Positions 40,123 to 54,747 of a stretch of 64,000 nt of DNA are shown in pieces. Made by a program: the position numbers and the translations under genes. Each line of letters opens with the position of its first letter. Position 1 is the first letter of the stretch. Origin of the DNA: Lentibacillus populi (GTDB lineage: Bacteria > Bacillota > Bacilli > Bacillales > Amphibacillaceae); the NCBI GenBank assembly GCA_014642895.1, contig BMJD01000014.1, forward strand, positions 1 to 64,000. Reading direction: 5' to 3'. The notes beneath the pieces were generated by a model. The model did not search any database and had not been told where the DNA came from. It worked only from the letters and a program-made list of their open reading frames with translations.

Positions 40123-41235
40123 ATGCATATTCAGCAACTAACATTAAAAAATTATCGGAATTATGATCAGCTGGACATCGCGTTTGATGATAAAATTAAT
40201 TTAATTGTTGGTGAAAATGCACAAGGAAAGACAAATCTTATGGAAGCGATCTATGTTTTAGCATTCACGAGGTCACATCGAACACCAAGAGAGAAAGAAC
40301 TTATCCAGTGGGAGCAAGAGTATGCTAAAATAGAAGGCAGGATAACAAAACGAAATCAAACCTTTCCACTTGAAATAGTTGTTTCAGCCAAGGGGAAAAA
40401 AGCAAAGCTGAATCGTATTGAACAACAGCGTTTAAGTGATTATATCGGAGCATTGAATGTTGTCATGTTTGCCCCTGAGGATTTGACTTTGGTAAAGGGT
40501 GCCCCACAAATTCGCAGACGCTTTATTGATATGGAGCTTGGTCAAATCCAGCCTCGATATGTTTATCATTTAGGACAGTACCAAAAAATATTAAAACAAC
40601 GAAATCATTTATTAAAACAAATGCAGCCAGGCAATACGCAAGATCGTACCATGTTAGCAGTACTAACAGAACAATTAATTGAACATGCTGCAACATTACT
40701 GGAAAGACGATTTGTTTTCCTCGACATGTTGCGAAATTGGGCTAATCCGATTCATCATGGCATAAGCCGTGGACTGGAAAGCCTTGAGATCAGGTATTCT
40801 CCAACAATTGAAGTATCAGAAGCGACAAATAAGGAGAAAATAGAGACTGTATACTTGGATAAATTTCAGCAATTACAGGAAAAAGAAATCGAACGTGGGA
40901 CAACGTTAATTGGTCCGCATCGTGACGACCTGATTTTTCTGGTAAATAACAAAGATGTGCAAACATTCGGATCACAGGGACAGCAGCGAACAACCGCATT
41001 ATCCATAAAATTGGCAGAAATTGAATTAATCCGCAATGAAGTCGATGAATATCCCATCCTCTTACTTGATGATGTGCTTAGTGAATTAGATGATTATCGG
41101 CAATCTCATTTGTTAAACACGATTCAAGGAAAAGTCCAAACCTTTGTATCCACCACCAATGTCGAAGGAATTAACCATGAAACATTGAAAAAGGCTGAGT
41201 TTTTCCGTGTTAAAGATGGGGTTGTAGTTACATAG
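40123..41235 (+). CDS. recF: DNA repair and replication protein RecF
   Basis: 370 residues, SMC-like ATPase with Walker [15 protein letters not shown] at about 31-44, ABC-type signature [12 protein letters not shown] and Walker [14 protein letters not shown]. Helps load RecA on gapped DNA with RecO and RecR. ATG preceded by AGAGGAATTTTTT. Confidence 0.97.
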   Translation: MHIQQLTLKNYRNYDQLDIAFDDKINLIVGENAQGKTNLMEAIYVLAFTRSHRTPREKELIQWEQEYAKIEGRITKRNQTFPLEIVVSAKGKKAKLNRIEQQRLSDYIGALNVVMFAPEDLTLVKGAPQIRRRFIDMELGQIQPRYVYHLGQYQKILKQRNHLLKQMQPGNTQDRTMLAVLTEQLIEHAATLLERRFVFLDMLRNWANPIHHGISRGLESLEIRYSPTIEVSEATNKEKIETVYLDKFQQLQEKEIERGTTLIGPHRDDLIFLVNNKDVQTFGSQGQQRTTALSIKLAEIELIRNEVDEYPILLLDDVLSELDDYRQSHLLNTIQGKVQTFVSTTNVEGINHETLKKAEFFRVKDGVVVT

Positions 41236-41249
41236 AGGTGGTGTTAAGG

Positions 41250-41528
41250 ATTTTTATTCATATTGGCAATGATACGGTAATTCAATCGAAGGATGTTATT
41301 ACCATTATTGATCGAAATGTAATTACCTCTTCTTCTGTAATGGAGGAGATGATGCATCATGCAAAAAAAGAAGAAAAGGTTGTAGGGGATATAGCTGATA
41401 CAAAATCAGTTGTGGTGACCAGTGACTATATTTATTTTAGTTCCTTGTCTGTATCAACACTAAAGAAACGCGCAAGCATGATTTCAACGATAAGCAAACT
41501 TGATGATTATGCAGAGGAGCTTGAGTAA
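41250..41528 (+). CDS. remB: Extracellular matrix regulator RemB (YaaB, DUF370)
   Basis: About 92 residues, beginning (M)FIHIGNDTVIQSKDVITIID and containing SVVVTSDYIYFSSLSVSTLKKRA, typical of RemB. The family N-terminus aligns with an ATT codon at 41250, which has AGAGGTG nine bases upstream; the two GTG codons at 41238 and 41241 overlap that site and would add residues not seen in homologues. In B. subtilis RemB with RemA influences matrix genes. Confidence 0.85.
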   Translation: MFIHIGNDTVIQSKDVITIIDRNVITSSSVMEEMMHHAKKEEKVVGDIADTKSVVVTSDYIYFSSLSVSTLKKRASMISTISKLDDYAEELE

Positions 41529-41615
41529 CGATGAAAGGAACGGAACTAGCTGAAGGGAAAAATTCGGCTGCCGCGATGTTAACAATATTTATGCGAGGAA
41601 AAACCTCCTGAATGA

Positions 41616-43559
<1,944 letters not shown>

Positions 43560-43560
43560 T

Positions 43561-43600
43561 AGCGGAGGTCAGAGGTCGGAATCCGGAGGTCAGATTTGGA
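43561..43600 (+). repeat. Degenerate heptanucleotide repeat
   Basis: Consecutive units GGTCAGA, GGTCGGA, ATCCGGA, GGTCAGA and a partial TTTGGA directly after the gyrB stop. Same unit as at 18113-18157. Confidence 0.6.
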
Positions 43601-43779
43601 AAATTTTTAAATTCCCAATCTAACTTCTTAGCAGAATGTTTGATTACAGAATTTATATAATAGCTGGAGAGAAGTATAGATAAATAAATTGGCTATTTAG
43701 CTGTTTTATTTCAGTCTGACTTCTTCTCCCTGCATTTTTGGAAAAATGCGAAGGTGTTTTTCTAAAAGGAGGTATTTTA

Positions 43780-46281
43780 ATGGCGGATCAACAACGTCCG
43801 AATGTTCAAGAAGTGAATATCAGCCAGGAAATGCGCACATCGTTTCTTGACTATGCTATGAGTGTTATTGTGTCACGTGCTCTCCCAGATGTACGTGACG
43901 GTTTGAAACCCGTTCATCGCAGAATATTATATGCGATGAACGATTTAGGTATGCATGCTGATAAAGCATATAAAAAATCCGCCCGTATTGTTGGGGAAGT
44001 TATTGGTAAGTATCATCCACACGGGGATTCCCCTGTATATGAATCAATGGTAAGAATGGCGCAGGATTTCAGTTATCGTTATATGCTCGTTGACGGGCAT
44101 GGAAACTTTGGTTCAGTCGATGGCGATTCTGCGGCGGCAATGCGTTATACGGAAGCCCGTATGTCGAAAATATCCATGGAATTATTACGTGATATAAACA
44201 AAGACACGATTGATTACCAGGATAACTATGACGGTTCTGAACGCGAGCCTGCGGTTTTACCATCTCGCTTTCCGAACTTGCTCGTCAATGGGGCATCAGG
44301 AATTGCAGTTGGAATGGCAACGAATATTCCCCCGCACAATTTGGGTGAAACAATTGATGCTGTTCTGGCGGTTAGTAAGGATCCGGAAATCTCCATTGAT
44401 GAGTTAATGGAAAATTATATTCATGGCCCCGACTTCCCAACTGCCGGTCAGATTCTTGGCCGCAGCGGGATCCGCAAAGCATACGAAACAGGTAAAGGTT
44501 CGATAACCATTCGAGCCAAAGTCCATATTGAAGAGCATGCAAATGGGAAATCAACGATTATTGCAACAGAATTACCATACCAGGTAAATAAAGCGAAATT
44601 GGTTGAAAAAATTGCTGAACTTGTCCGGGATAAACGGATTGACGGCATTACTGATTTACGCGATGAGTCCGATCGAAACGGTTTGCGGGTTGTGATGGAA
44701 CTGCGCCGTGACGTTAATGCAAATGTCGTATTGAATAATTTGTACAAGTATACCGCGCTGCAAACTACATTCGGAATTAATATGCTCGCTTTAGTCGATG
44801 GTCATCCAAAGGTTTTATCGGTTAAACAAGCTTTGCAGCACTATTTGGACTATCAAAAAGTAATTATTAAACGCCGAACTGCATTTGAATTACGTAAGGC
44901 AGAGGCACGTGCACATATTTTGGAAGGTCTGCGTATCGCCCTGGATCATCTTGATGAAGTGATTTCGCTAATTCGTAATTCGAAAACAGCTGATATTGCC
45001 CGTGATGGGTTGATGGAACGCTTTAAGCTATCCGAAAAGCAAGCACAGGCAATTTTGGATATGCGTCTGCAGCGTTTAACAGGCCTGGAACGTGAAAAAA
45101 TTGAAAATGAGTATAACGAGCTTTTAAAATTAATCGACGAATTAAAGGCAATTTTAGCCGACGAAGAAAAAGTTTTGGAGATTATCCGGGAAGAGCTTAC
45201 CGAAATAAAAGAACGTTACGGGGATGATCGCCGTACCGAAATTATGCTCGGCGGCACCGATTTTATTGAGGATGAAGATTTAATTCCGGAAGAAAATATT
45301 GTGATTACATTGACACATAAAGGCTATATTAAACGGCTGCCATCCTCTACGTATCGCACACAGAAACGTGGTGGCCGAGGAATTCAGGGGATGGGAACGA
45401 ATGAGGATGATTTTGTCGAGCATTTAGTGTCAACTTCCACCCATGATACCGTAATGTTCTTTACAAATAAAGGGAAGGTCTACAAAACAAAGGGCTATGA
45501 AATTCCGGAATTCAGCCGTACCGCAAAGGGAATTCCGCTTATTAACCTGCTGCAGGTGGAAAAAGATGAATGGGTTAATGCGGTCATTACGGTAAATGAA
45601 TTTGCTGACGACTGGTATTTCTTCTTTACGACAAAATATGGCATATCCAAGCGCACGAAGCTTTCCCAATTTGCCAATATCCGTAAAGGTGGTTTAATTG
45701 CCTTAAATTTGCGTGACGAAGATGAATTAATTTCCGTAAGATTAACCGACGGAACGAAGCACATTATGATTGGTACCCGAAACGGCTATCTAATTCGCTT
45801 CCCGGAAGATCAGATTCGTTCCATGGGAAGAACCGCTGCGGGGGTTAAAGGTATTTCATTACGAGGTGATGATGAGGTTATCTCGATGGAAATCCTTGAA
45901 GCAGGCATGAACATTTTAAACGTGACAAATAAAGGGTATGGAAAGCAAACACCTGAAGTCGAATATCGCGTGACAAATCGTGGTGGAAAAGGTATTTTTA
46001 CGTGTAATATTACTGAAAAAACAGGACATGTCGTAGCGGTGAAGGCCGTTACTGGCGAGGAAGATATCATGCTGATCACGGTTGCCGGTGTGTTAATTCG
46101 TATTCCAGTTGAAGGTATCTCGGAAACAGGTAGAAATACACAAGGAGTCCGGCTGATTCGTCTGCAGGATAATGAAGAGGTCGCAACGGTTGCTAAGATT
46201 GAACCGGATGAAGAAGAAGAAAGTGAACAGGAGAACGGCGATACACCTGATGAAAATGTGGAAAACAATGATAACGAGTAA
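43780..46281 (+). CDS. gyrA: DNA gyrase subunit A
   Basis: 833 residues from the ATG with AAAAGGAGGT upstream. The catalytic Tyr123 is in [12 protein letters not shown]; the GyrA box QKRGGRGI is present, with the C-terminal beta-pinwheel and an acidic tail ([11 protein letters not shown]). Residue 85, equal to E. coli Ala84 in the quinolone-resistance region, is Pro ([10 protein letters not shown], codon 44032-44034). Confidence 0.97.
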   Translation: MADQQRPNVQEVNISQEMRTSFLDYAMSVIVSRALPDVRDGLKPVHRRILYAMNDLGMHADKAYKKSARIVGEVIGKYHPHGDSPVYESMVRMAQDFSYRYMLVDGHGNFGSVDGDSAAAMRYTEARMSKISMELLRDINKDTIDYQDNYDGSEREPAVLPSRFPNLLVNGASGIAVGMATNIPPHNLGETIDAVLAVSKDPEISIDELMENYIHGPDFPTAGQILGRSGIRKAYETGKGSITIRAKVHIEEHANGKSTIIATELPYQVNKAKLVEKIAELVRDKRIDGITDLRDESDRNGLRVVMELRRDVNANVVLNNLYKYTALQTTFGINMLALVDGHPKVLSVKQALQHYLDYQKVIIKRRTAFELRKAEARAHILEGLRIALDHLDEVISLIRNSKTADIARDGLMERFKLSEKQAQAILDMRLQRLTGLEREKIENEYNELLKLIDELKAILADEEKVLEIIREELTEIKERYGDDRRTEIMLGGTDFIEDEDLIPEENIVITLTHKGYIKRLPSSTYRTQKRGGRGIQGMGTNEDDFVEHLVSTSTHDTVMFFTNKGKVYKTKGYEIPEFSRTAKGIPLINLLQVEKDEWVNAVITVNEFADDWYFFFTTKYGISKRTKLSQFANIRKGGLIALNLRDEDELISVRLTDGTKHIMIGTRNGYLIRFPEDQIRSMGRTAAGVKGISLRGDDEVISMEILEAGMNILNVTNKGYGKQTPEVEYRVTNRGGKGIFTCNITEKTGHVVAVKAVTGEEDIMLITVAGVLIRIPVEGISETGRNTQGVRLIRLQDNEEVATVAKIEPDEEEESEQENGDTPDENVENNDNE

Positions 46282-46304
46282 CAACTAGATAAAGAACATT
46301 CACA

Positions 46305-46350
46305 GGGTGACTAGAGCTGCATCAATGCTTCTTTAGTCACCTTTATTTTA
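46305..46350 (+). terminator. Terminator of gyrA
   Basis: GGTGACTA / TAGTCACC stem with a T-rich tail TTTATTTT. Confidence 0.75.
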
Positions 46351-46374
46351 AAGGATGGCTAAGGAGGGAACCAG

Positions 46375-47475
46375 ATGCAGGTGAATCCATCACAACTTAT
46401 GCCTGGCTGTGTGCTAATTAGCGATGTCATTGGCAAAACAAATCGACCAATTATTCCGAAAAACACTGTTTTAACAGCGTACCATATTACAGTACTGGAG
46501 AAATTCCTGGTGGAGTCCGTTGATGTAGCGGCTAAGCTTCAGGATGGAGAGCTTTTTACACCGAAACAGATACAAAAAGAAAAGGTAGAGCAAGCAATAC
46601 CAGAAGTCGAGAAAACAAATAAAGTTCCGGAACGATTTACAGCACATTATTTAGCCGTTGTCGAACAATATCAGAAATTATTTACAAGCTGGCAAAATCA
46701 TGTCCCCATTGATATGCCATCCGTAAGAAAACTGCTGATTCCATTATTTGAAAGGACTGTAGAAATTGGCCCGGAGGTGCTTACGTTAAACCGCTTTGTT
46801 CCAAAACCTGACTATTTTTATCACCATGGTGTAGCAGTTGGTATGCTTGCAGCGTATTTAGCCAAGAAAATGGGTTATCCAGAAGGGAAATGGCTGCAAA
46901 TTGGCCTGGCAGGGTTTTTGTGTGATTGCGGGATGGCTAAAATTGATCCGAAAATTGTTGGCAAGGAAAGCATACTAACCGAATCTGAACAGGCTGAAAT
47001 CAAGAAACACCCAATTTATTCCTATCGAATGATTGAGCACATTCCTTTCATCAAGCAGGAAGTGAAATTGGCTGTTTTGCAGCATCATGAGCGATTTGAT
47101 GGAAGTGGCTATCCACTTGAGCTTTCTAAACAAAAAATTCATATCTATGCGAGAATCATCGCGATTTGTGATACTTATCACGCGATCACGTGTGAACGAT
47201 CTTACAGGAAAAAGCAATCACCGTTCAGGGCAATTGAAGAGCTGCGGCATGAGCGTTTTTCCCAGCTTGATCATCATGTGGTACAAACCTTTATTCGTTG
47301 CCTCACGAATTATTCACCTGGAACCAGGGTCAGACTTTCGAACCAGCAAACAGGAGAAATTGTTTTTATGGAAGACAACTATCCAACAAGGCCAATTGTC
47401 AGGATGGATGAAACTGGTAACGTTATATCACTAAAAGACGATACGGCATTGTTTATTGATGAAATTCTTCCATAA
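46375..47475 (+). CDS. HD-GYP domain protein with degenerate metal site
   Basis: 366 residues. An N-terminal helical region of about 140 residues precedes an HD-GYP domain (about 155-300), then about 60 C-terminal residues. The GYP motif is intact (HHERFDGSGYP), but the HD signature reads FLCDCGMAKID in place of LLHDIGK, so the metal-binding His is Cys and the Lys is Met. HD-GYP proteins usually hydrolyse c-di-GMP; this one may have lost catalysis and act as a sensor or scaffold. ATG preceded by AAGGAGGGAACC. Located between gyrA and yaaC. Confidence 0.85.
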   Translation: MQVNPSQLMPGCVLISDVIGKTNRPIIPKNTVLTAYHITVLEKFLVESVDVAAKLQDGELFTPKQIQKEKVEQAIPEVEKTNKVPERFTAHYLAVVEQYQKLFTSWQNHVPIDMPSVRKLLIPLFERTVEIGPEVLTLNRFVPKPDYFYHHGVAVGMLAAYLAKKMGYPEGKWLQIGLAGFLCDCGMAKIDPKIVGKESILTESEQAEIKKHPIYSYRMIEHIPFIKQEVKLAVLQHHERFDGSGYPLELSKQKIHIYARIIAICDTYHAITCERSYRKKQSPFRAIEELRHERFSQLDHHVVQTFIRCLTNYSPGTRVRLSNQQTGEIVFMEDNYPTRPIVRMDETGNVISLKDDTALFIDEILP

Positions 47476-47536
47476 CATTGTTTTTGAGTTCCGGTACTTA
47501 AGGGGTGCGCCGGGATTAAATTATTTGATCTTGAAT

Positions 47537-48481
47537 TCATCCTTGCATCAGTTCCATCCCCAATAGGAAAGGTATTTTTTTATTTGTTATCGTTAGAAAC
47601 TGCTGAATGAAAGGATAATCTATTTCAGTTTTCGTTGCCAGAAGTTCTCCCCACCATTCTGTTTCATATCGGCTTATCATACTTAAATTGTAGAGCAACA
47701 AATAATGGATCAGTACTTCCGGAATAGTCAGGAAGCTATCTCGATTCATTGGGAAGTAAATCTCACCATCCCGATGATAGAAAAATGGCCCTACGGAAAA
47801 GCTGATTGGTTCTGTTAATTCCAGTTGCAGCTGATCGGCATTTACATTTGTCTCTTTAATCGGTGGCAAATGTGCCGATATTCGTTTCAAAAATGCCTTT
47901 TCCGTCAAGAAATAAGTGTCTAATAAGCTTAAAGGAAAGGTGAGTTTGTTTGTGTCTGCTTTCCCGACTGAAAGCAATTTTCTATGGCCGGAAAACAAAA
48001 ATAAATCACTCATTTCCGGAATAAGTGTAAACAGCTCATCCATATTTATTTTTTCAAAGGGGATATGATCCATCCTGTACAAATGCTTTGCTGCATACGA
48101 AAACAATCCATTGTGCTGTATTTTGACCTCATCGTTAATAAATGTGTATTGCTTCTTTTTTCTCTTCCTTGTTGATACACCGTGAGCAAGGATGGATGTT
48201 GATTCCGGGTAATCCGGCCGTTTCGTCAAGAGACATGCTTTTAATAAATGGGTCAATCCGTAGAATAATAAAATCGGCTGCATAAATATGGGGGAACGTT
48301 GACCCGCTGAAAAAAACTGCCTTCCATGGTCAAGATAATACATGAACGCATTGCAATTTTCATAGCTCTTTGCTTTCGCGTCAACACCAGGCAATTTTTT
48401 ATAGCATTGCTTCAAATAATGACGCGCAGTCTCCTGTGATTGTAAGTATGTGTAAAATAATGCTGTATCTTGTTCCCACAT
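47537..48481 (-). CDS. yaaC: YaaC family protein
   Basis: 314 residues matching the YaaC-like family that lies between gyrA and guaB on the opposite strand in Bacilli. Recognisable parts are the N-terminal ARHYLKQCYKK and a central LFYGLTHLLKACLLTKRPDYP. No membrane segments; function unknown. ATG preceded by GAGGGAAGCC. Confidence 0.88.
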   Translation of the reverse strand: MWEQDTALFYTYLQSQETARHYLKQCYKKLPGVDAKAKSYENCNAFMYYLDHGRQFFSAGQRSPIFMQPILLFYGLTHLLKACLLTKRPDYPESTSILAHGVSTRKRKKKQYTFINDEVKIQHNGLFSYAAKHLYRMDHIPFEKINMDELFTLIPEMSDLFLFSGHRKLLSVGKADTNKLTFPLSLLDTYFLTEKAFLKRISAHLPPIKETNVNADQLQLELTEPISFSVGPFFYHRDGEIYFPMNRDSFLTIPEVLIHYLLLYNLSMISRYETEWWGELLATKTEIDYPFIQQFLTITNKKIPFLLGMELMQG

Positions 48482-48549
48482 AAAGGCTTCCCTCTTAAGT
48501 ATTAAAAAATTTTGAATCTATTTTCTTCTCTTTGGCAGCAAATCTTTTA

Positions 48550-48578
48550 TTGAAAAAGCGTTTTGGATAACGTATTGT
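48550..48578 (+). promoter_or_regulatory. Candidate guaB promoter
   Basis: TTGAAA and TATTGT with a 17-base spacer, about 70 bases before the guaB start. Confidence 0.45.
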
Positions 48579-48598
48579 ATATAACAATAATAGTGTAA

Positions 48599-50119
<1,521 letters not shown>

Positions 50120-50198
50120 AATAGGCCTGTTCGTTAACCGGCACCGAGTTTGTCTAATTTAATTTAAAATAGTAGTGTTTTCCTATACAAAATTTTAC

Positions 50199-50228
50199 TA
50201 GATAGGGACTATTCCCTGTCTATTTTTT
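50199..50228 (+). terminator. Terminator of guaB
   Basis: TAGATAGGGA / TCCCTGTCTA stem followed by TTTTTTT. Confidence 0.75.
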
Positions 50229-50288
50229 TACCTTTTCTTATGGTAAAATACTAAAGATGCATACTATTTTCAGGCGGAGGTAGAGAAA

Positions 50289-51635
50289 GTGAAATACAAA
50301 TTACAGAGAAATATGTCGCTATTACTTGCATTGCTCGTAGTAATGACATCGTTACTAGTACAGCCATTTTCTGTACAAGCAGCAGGAACAGTAGATATTG
50401 ACGCTGAATCAGCGATTTTGGTTGATGCAGAAACAGGAAAAATAATTTATTCGAAAAATCCTGACGTAGCACTCCCTCCAGCTAGTATGACCAAAATGAT
50501 GACCGAATACCTTGTATGGGAAGCTATCGAAAAGGGTCAAATCAGCTGGGACACAACAACACAGATTAGTGACTATCCATACAGTATATCTGCGGATTCT
50601 ACTTTTTCAGGTGTAGGTTTAACACAAAATAAGGATTACACGGTAAAGCAGCTCTATGAAGCAATGGCGATCAATTCTGATAATGGTACAACCATTGCAC
50701 TGGCTGAATTAATTGCAGGATCTGAAGGTGAGTTTGTTAAACTAATGAATAAAAAGGCGGAAGAAATGGGTCTGCCTGATTACAAGTTTGTTAATGCATC
50801 TGGATTAGCAAACGAAGATTTAGGAAAAAATCACCCGAAAGGTACGGAGCCGGATGCCAATAATTTATTGTCCGCAAGATCAGCTGCATTACTGGCGTAT
50901 AATTTAATTAATGATTATCCGAAAGCTTTGGAAATTTCCAGTATTCCAGAAGCGACGTTTGAGGATCAGACAATTCGAAATTGGAACTGGATGCTGTCAC
51001 ATGATAAAAAGGATGCAAGTTCACTTACACAATTTTATTACGAAGGTGTAGATGGACTAAAAACCGGCTACACCGACCTTGCTGGTTATTGTTTTACCGG
51101 AACAGCAGAACGGGATGGCCAGCGTCTCATTTCCGTAGTTATGAAAACAAAAAGTGACGAAGCACGTTTTAAGCAAACTGCTAAATTATTTGATTATGGT
51201 TTTCAAAATTTCCAAACGAAAGAGTTATTTGCCAAAGGGTATCAATTAAAAGATAACAAGACTCTTCCAGTCGCAAAAGGAAAAGCGGATACAGTTGAAA
51301 TTGCAACAAATAAAGCAGTAAAAGTCCCTCTTAAAAATGGGGAAGAGAAAAAATACACAATAAACTATCATATCAATAAAGATAAACTGAATAAAAATGG
51401 GGAATTGAAGGCTCCGGTTAAAAAGGGTGAAAAAATAGGTACGGCCGAAGTAGTTTTCAAAGGCAAAAACGACTATGGCTATATTTTTGACGCCAATGCT
51501 AATGATACAGTTGATATTGTTACGACCGAGGCTGTGGAAAAAGACAATTGGTTCATGCTGTTACTCGGATCCATCGGTGCGTTTTTCAGTAATCTGTTCT
51601 CCACGATTGTTGATACGGTAAAAGGCTGGTTTTAG
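50289..51635 (+). CDS. dacA: D-alanyl-D-alanine carboxypeptidase DacA (PBP5)
   Basis: 448 residues. Signal peptide ending near VQAAG (residue 32), SxxK in PASMTKM, SxN-type motif in INSDNGTT, KTG in GLKTGYTD, a PBP5 C-terminal beta domain, and an amphipathic membrane-anchoring end. Trims the terminal D-Ala of wall pentapeptides. GTG start preceded by GGCGGAGGT. No clear terminator separates it from pdxS. Confidence 0.96.
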   Translation: MKYKLQRNMSLLLALLVVMTSLLVQPFSVQAAGTVDIDAESAILVDAETGKIIYSKNPDVALPPASMTKMMTEYLVWEAIEKGQISWDTTTQISDYPYSISADSTFSGVGLTQNKDYTVKQLYEAMAINSDNGTTIALAELIAGSEGEFVKLMNKKAEEMGLPDYKFVNASGLANEDLGKNHPKGTEPDANNLLSARSAALLAYNLINDYPKALEISSIPEATFEDQTIRNWNWMLSHDKKDASSLTQFYYEGVDGLKTGYTDLAGYCFTGTAERDGQRLISVVMKTKSDEARFKQTAKLFDYGFQNFQTKELFAKGYQLKDNKTLPVAKGKADTVEIATNKAVKVPLKNGEEKKYTINYHINKDKLNKNGELKAPVKKGEKIGTAEVVFKGKNDYGYIFDANANDTVDIVTTEAVEKDNWFMLLLGSIGAFFSNLFSTIVDTVKGWF

Positions 51636-51677
51636 GTATTAAAATGAGATAGAAAGTTTACAAGAGGGGGAATTTTT

Positions 51678-52562
51678 ATGGGAAACACTGGTACTGATCG
51701 TGTAAAACGTGGAATGGCAGAAATGCAAAAAGGCGGCGTTATCATGGATGTTGTCAATGCCGAGCAAGCAAAAATAGCTGAACAAGCAGGGGCAGTTGCG
51801 GTTATGGCATTAGAACGTGTTCCATCGGACATTCGTGCTGCAGGCGGTGTCGCTCGTATGGCAGATCCAACCATTACGGAAGAAGTTTTAAACGCAGTAA
51901 CCATTCCGGTTATGGCAAAAACTCGAATTGGCCATATTGTTGAAGCACGTGTCTTAGAAGCAATGGGTGTTGATTACATTGATGAAAGTGAAGTTCTGAC
52001 GCCAGCAGATGAGGTTTTCCACCTGAAAAAATCGGATTATACGGTGCCATTTGTTTGCGGCTGCCGCAATTTGGGTGAGGCTGCCCGCCGGATTGGTGAA
52101 GGGGCGTCCATGCTGCGGACGAAAGGAGAACCTGGAACAGGAAATATCGTTGAAGCTGTTCGCCATATGCGTCAGGTTCAGTCTGAAATCCGTAAGCTTA
52201 CGGCAATGTCAGCAGATGAGGTAATGACATATGCAAAAGAAATCGGTGCACCGTACGAACTCTTATTACAAATCCGGGAAGAAGGTCGCCTGCCGGTTGT
52301 TAACTTTGCGGCTGGTGGAATTGCCACTCCAAGTGACGCTGCGTTGATGATGGAGCTCGGAGCAGACGGCGTATTTGTCGGATCTGGTATTTTCAAATCG
52401 GACAATCCGGAAAAGTTTGCAAAAGCGATTGTGGAAGCAACGACCCATTACAAAGACTATCAATTGATCGCAGAGCTTTCCAAAGGTCTCGGTACGGCAA
52501 TGAAAGGAATTGAAATGAGTACTCTTTCAGCAGCGGACCGCATGCAGGATCGCAGTGAATAG
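51678..52562 (+). CDS. pdxS: Pyridoxal 5'-phosphate synthase subunit PdxS
   Basis: 294 residues. Condenses ribose 5-phosphate, glyceraldehyde 3-phosphate and ammonia to PLP. Contains catalytic lysines in VMAKTRIGH and [10 protein letters not shown] and the phosphate site [13 protein letters not shown]. Preceded by AGAGGGGG. Paired with pdxT. Confidence 0.97.
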   Translation: MGNTGTDRVKRGMAEMQKGGVIMDVVNAEQAKIAEQAGAVAVMALERVPSDIRAAGGVARMADPTITEEVLNAVTIPVMAKTRIGHIVEARVLEAMGVDYIDESEVLTPADEVFHLKKSDYTVPFVCGCRNLGEAARRIGEGASMLRTKGEPGTGNIVEAVRHMRQVQSEIRKLTAMSADEVMTYAKEIGAPYELLLQIREEGRLPVVNFAAGGIATPSDAALMMELGADGVFVGSGIFKSDNPEKFAKAIVEATTHYKDYQLIAELSKGLGTAMKGIEMSTLSAADRMQDRSE

Positions 52563-52577
52563 AAAGAAGGAATGACA

Positions 52578-53165
52578 ATGATAACGATTGGTGTACTTGC
52601 ATTGCAGGGTGCCGTACGTGAACATATTCGCTCGATTGAAGCTGCAGGTGCAAAAGCTATGGAAATAAAGCGGAAAGAGCAGCTTGCAGAAATCGATGGG
52701 CTCATTTTGCCCGGCGGGGAAAGTACGACAATGCGCAGACTTATTGATAGCTATGGTTTTTTCTCGGCAATTCAGCAGTTCGGTGAAACGGGAAAACCGA
52801 TTTTTGGTACCTGTGCAGGCTTAATCTTGATGGCAAAAGAAATCGATGGTCAGGAAGCACACCTGGGGTTAATGAATATGAAAGTAGCCAGAAATGCGTT
52901 TGGACGTCAGGTTGCAAGCTTTGAGACAGACCTTCCGATTGTCCACGTTGCTAACGATTTTAATGCCGTATTTATCCGGGCACCATATATTTTAGAGGCT
53001 GGGTCCGATGTGGAGATTTTGGCAACATATGATGATAAAATAGTTGCAGCTAAACAAGGGCATTATATTTGTACTGCTTTTCATCCGGAATTAACCGATG
53101 ATAACCGATTTATGGAATATTTTGTTGAAATGGTGGAACAATCTATAAAAACACTTGCTTCTTAA
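52578..53165 (+). CDS. pdxT: Pyridoxal 5'-phosphate synthase glutaminase subunit PdxT
   Basis: 195 residues. Class I-type glutaminase: [11 protein letters not shown], the nucleophile Cys in [11 protein letters not shown] and the His in TAFHPELT. Supplies ammonia to PdxS. The ATG at 52578 has AAGGA six bases upstream and matches the family start [11 protein letters not shown]; an ATG two codons earlier is less well spaced. Confidence 0.96.
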   Translation: MITIGVLALQGAVREHIRSIEAAGAKAMEIKRKEQLAEIDGLILPGGESTTMRRLIDSYGFFSAIQQFGETGKPIFGTCAGLILMAKEIDGQEAHLGLMNMKVARNAFGRQVASFETDLPIVHVANDFNAVFIRAPYILEAGSDVEILATYDDKIVAAKQGHYICTAFHPELTDDNRFMEYFVEMVEQSIKTLAS

Positions 53166-53204
53166 AGCTATATTAGCTATGATTTAGGTAACATAGGATC
53201 GTTG

Positions 53205-53440
53205 TAAAAGTAATGACAGGAAATAGTAACAGTGTGTAATGCTAAAGAGAGTCGATGGCTGGTGTAAATCGATACAGGAATACTGTGAATCCATCCTTGA
53301 GCTGGTTTACTGAAATGTGTAGGTAAGCCCGGTTAATAACCGTTAATGTATTGGAGCCGGAAGATTTTTTCTTCAACAAGGGTGGCAACGCGGGAATAGA
53401 CTCTCGTCCCTACATTCAGGGATGGGAGTTTTTTGATTTG
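53205..53440 (+). promoter_or_regulatory. T-box leader of serS
   Basis: The T-box sequence AGGGTGGCAACGCGGG is at 53380-53395, followed by a terminator stem (about 53404-53437: GACTCTCGTCCCT / AGGGATGGGAGT, then TTTTTT). The upstream stem I region holds GAATCCATCC, in which TCC (53290-53292) is the likely serine specifier. Uncharged tRNA-Ser would stabilise the antiterminator and turn on serS. Confidence 0.9.
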
Positions 53441-53466
53441 TAAGGAAAATAAGGAGGAATTGAACA

Positions 53467-54741
53467 ATGCTTGATATGAAGTATTTACGTAATAATTTTG
53501 ATGAGGTAAAGGGGAAATTAACCCATCGCGGTGAGGATTTATCGGAGCTTGCGAAATTCGGAGAGCTTGATACGAGACGTCGGGAATTAATTTCTGAGAC
53601 AGAAAAATTAAAGGCGAAACGGAACGAAACGTCCCAGCAAATAGCTGCCCTGAAAAAGGAGAAAAAGGATGCTGACGCTGTTATTAAAGAAATGCGCGAA
53701 GTTGGCGAACAAATTAAAGCATTCGATACGGAACTAAAGGAAATTGAAGCGAAACTTTCCCAGATTATGCTCTCCATTCCGAATATTCCGCATGAAAGCG
53801 TTCCGGTTGGGGAAGATGAGGATGATAATGTAGAAGTGCGTAAATGGGGCGTAATTCCCGAGTTTGGTTTTGCAGCAAAGGCACATTGGGATATCGCTAC
53901 AGATTTGGAAATCCTTGATTTTGAAGCTGCAGCAAAAGTTACTGGCAGCAGATTTGTTTTTTATAAAGGTGTGGGTGCCCGATTGGAGCGTGCCTTGCTC
54001 AATTTCATGATGGATCTGCACGCCGATGAACATGGTTATGAGGAAATGCTGCCACCATATATTGTCAACCGCACAAGCTTGACCGGTACAGGACAATTAC
54101 CGAAATTTGAAGAAGATGCGTTTAAGCTTGAAGAATGGGATTATTTCCTGAATCCAACTGCTGAGGTGGCAGTAACCAATTATCACCGGGATGATATTTT
54201 AAAGGTAAAAGATCTGCCGAAAAAATATGTCGCATTTAGTACAAGTTTCCGTTCTGAAGCAGGATCTGCCGGACGAGACACCCGTGGCTTGATTCGTCAG
54301 CACCAATTTAATAAAGTAGAGCTTGTTCACTTTGTAAAACCGGAAGATTCGTATGATACATTAGAAATGTTAACAGGCCACGCGGAAAAAGTACTGCAGC
54401 TGTTAAAACTTCCATATCGAGTTATGAGCATGTGTACGGGAGATTTAGGTTTTACCGCTGCGAAAAAATATGATATCGAAGTATGGATTCCAACACAGGA
54501 AACGTACCGGGAGATTTCTTCTTGCTCCAATTTTGAAGATTTCCAGGCAAGACGTGCAGGAATTCGCTTCCGCCGTGAAGAAAAAGGAAAGCCGGAATTT
54601 GTTCATACGCTAAACGGATCTGGCCTGGCAATTGGTCGTACTGTCGCAGCTATTTTGGAAAATTACCAGCAGGAAGACGGCTCTGTTGCTCTTCCAGAAG
54701 TATTGCAGCCGTATATGGCTGGAAAGAAAGTTATTAGGTAA
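53467..54741 (+). CDS. serS: Seryl-tRNA synthetase
   Basis: 424 residues, class II. N-terminal long coiled-coil arm (about 30-100) that binds the tRNA long variable arm, motif 2 [21 protein letters not shown] and motif 3 [18 protein letters not shown]. Preceded by AAGGAGGAATTGAAC and the T-box. A serine tRNA gene lies 2.6 kb downstream. Confidence 0.97.
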   Translation: MLDMKYLRNNFDEVKGKLTHRGEDLSELAKFGELDTRRRELISETEKLKAKRNETSQQIAALKKEKKDADAVIKEMREVGEQIKAFDTELKEIEAKLSQIMLSIPNIPHESVPVGEDEDDNVEVRKWGVIPEFGFAAKAHWDIATDLEILDFEAAAKVTGSRFVFYKGVGARLERALLNFMMDLHADEHGYEEMLPPYIVNRTSLTGTGQLPKFEEDAFKLEEWDYFLNPTAEVAVTNYHRDDILKVKDLPKKYVAFSTSFRSEAGSAGRDTRGLIRQHQFNKVELVHFVKPEDSYDTLEMLTGHAEKVLQLLKLPYRVMSMCTGDLGFTAAKKYDIEVWIPTQETYREISSCSNFEDFQARRAGIRFRREEKGKPEFVHTLNGSGLAIGRTVAAILENYQQEDGSVALPEVLQPYMAGKKVIR

Positions 54742-54747
54742 CCAAAC

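Noticed and set aside
45810-46268. 152-codon antisense frame within gyrA
   Set aside because: Shadow of gyrA codon usage; serine-rich low-complexity translation and no start signal.
53373-53777. 134-codon antisense frame across the serS T-box and start
   Set aside because: Shadow of serS coiled-coil codons; overlaps a clear T-box regulator on the other strand.
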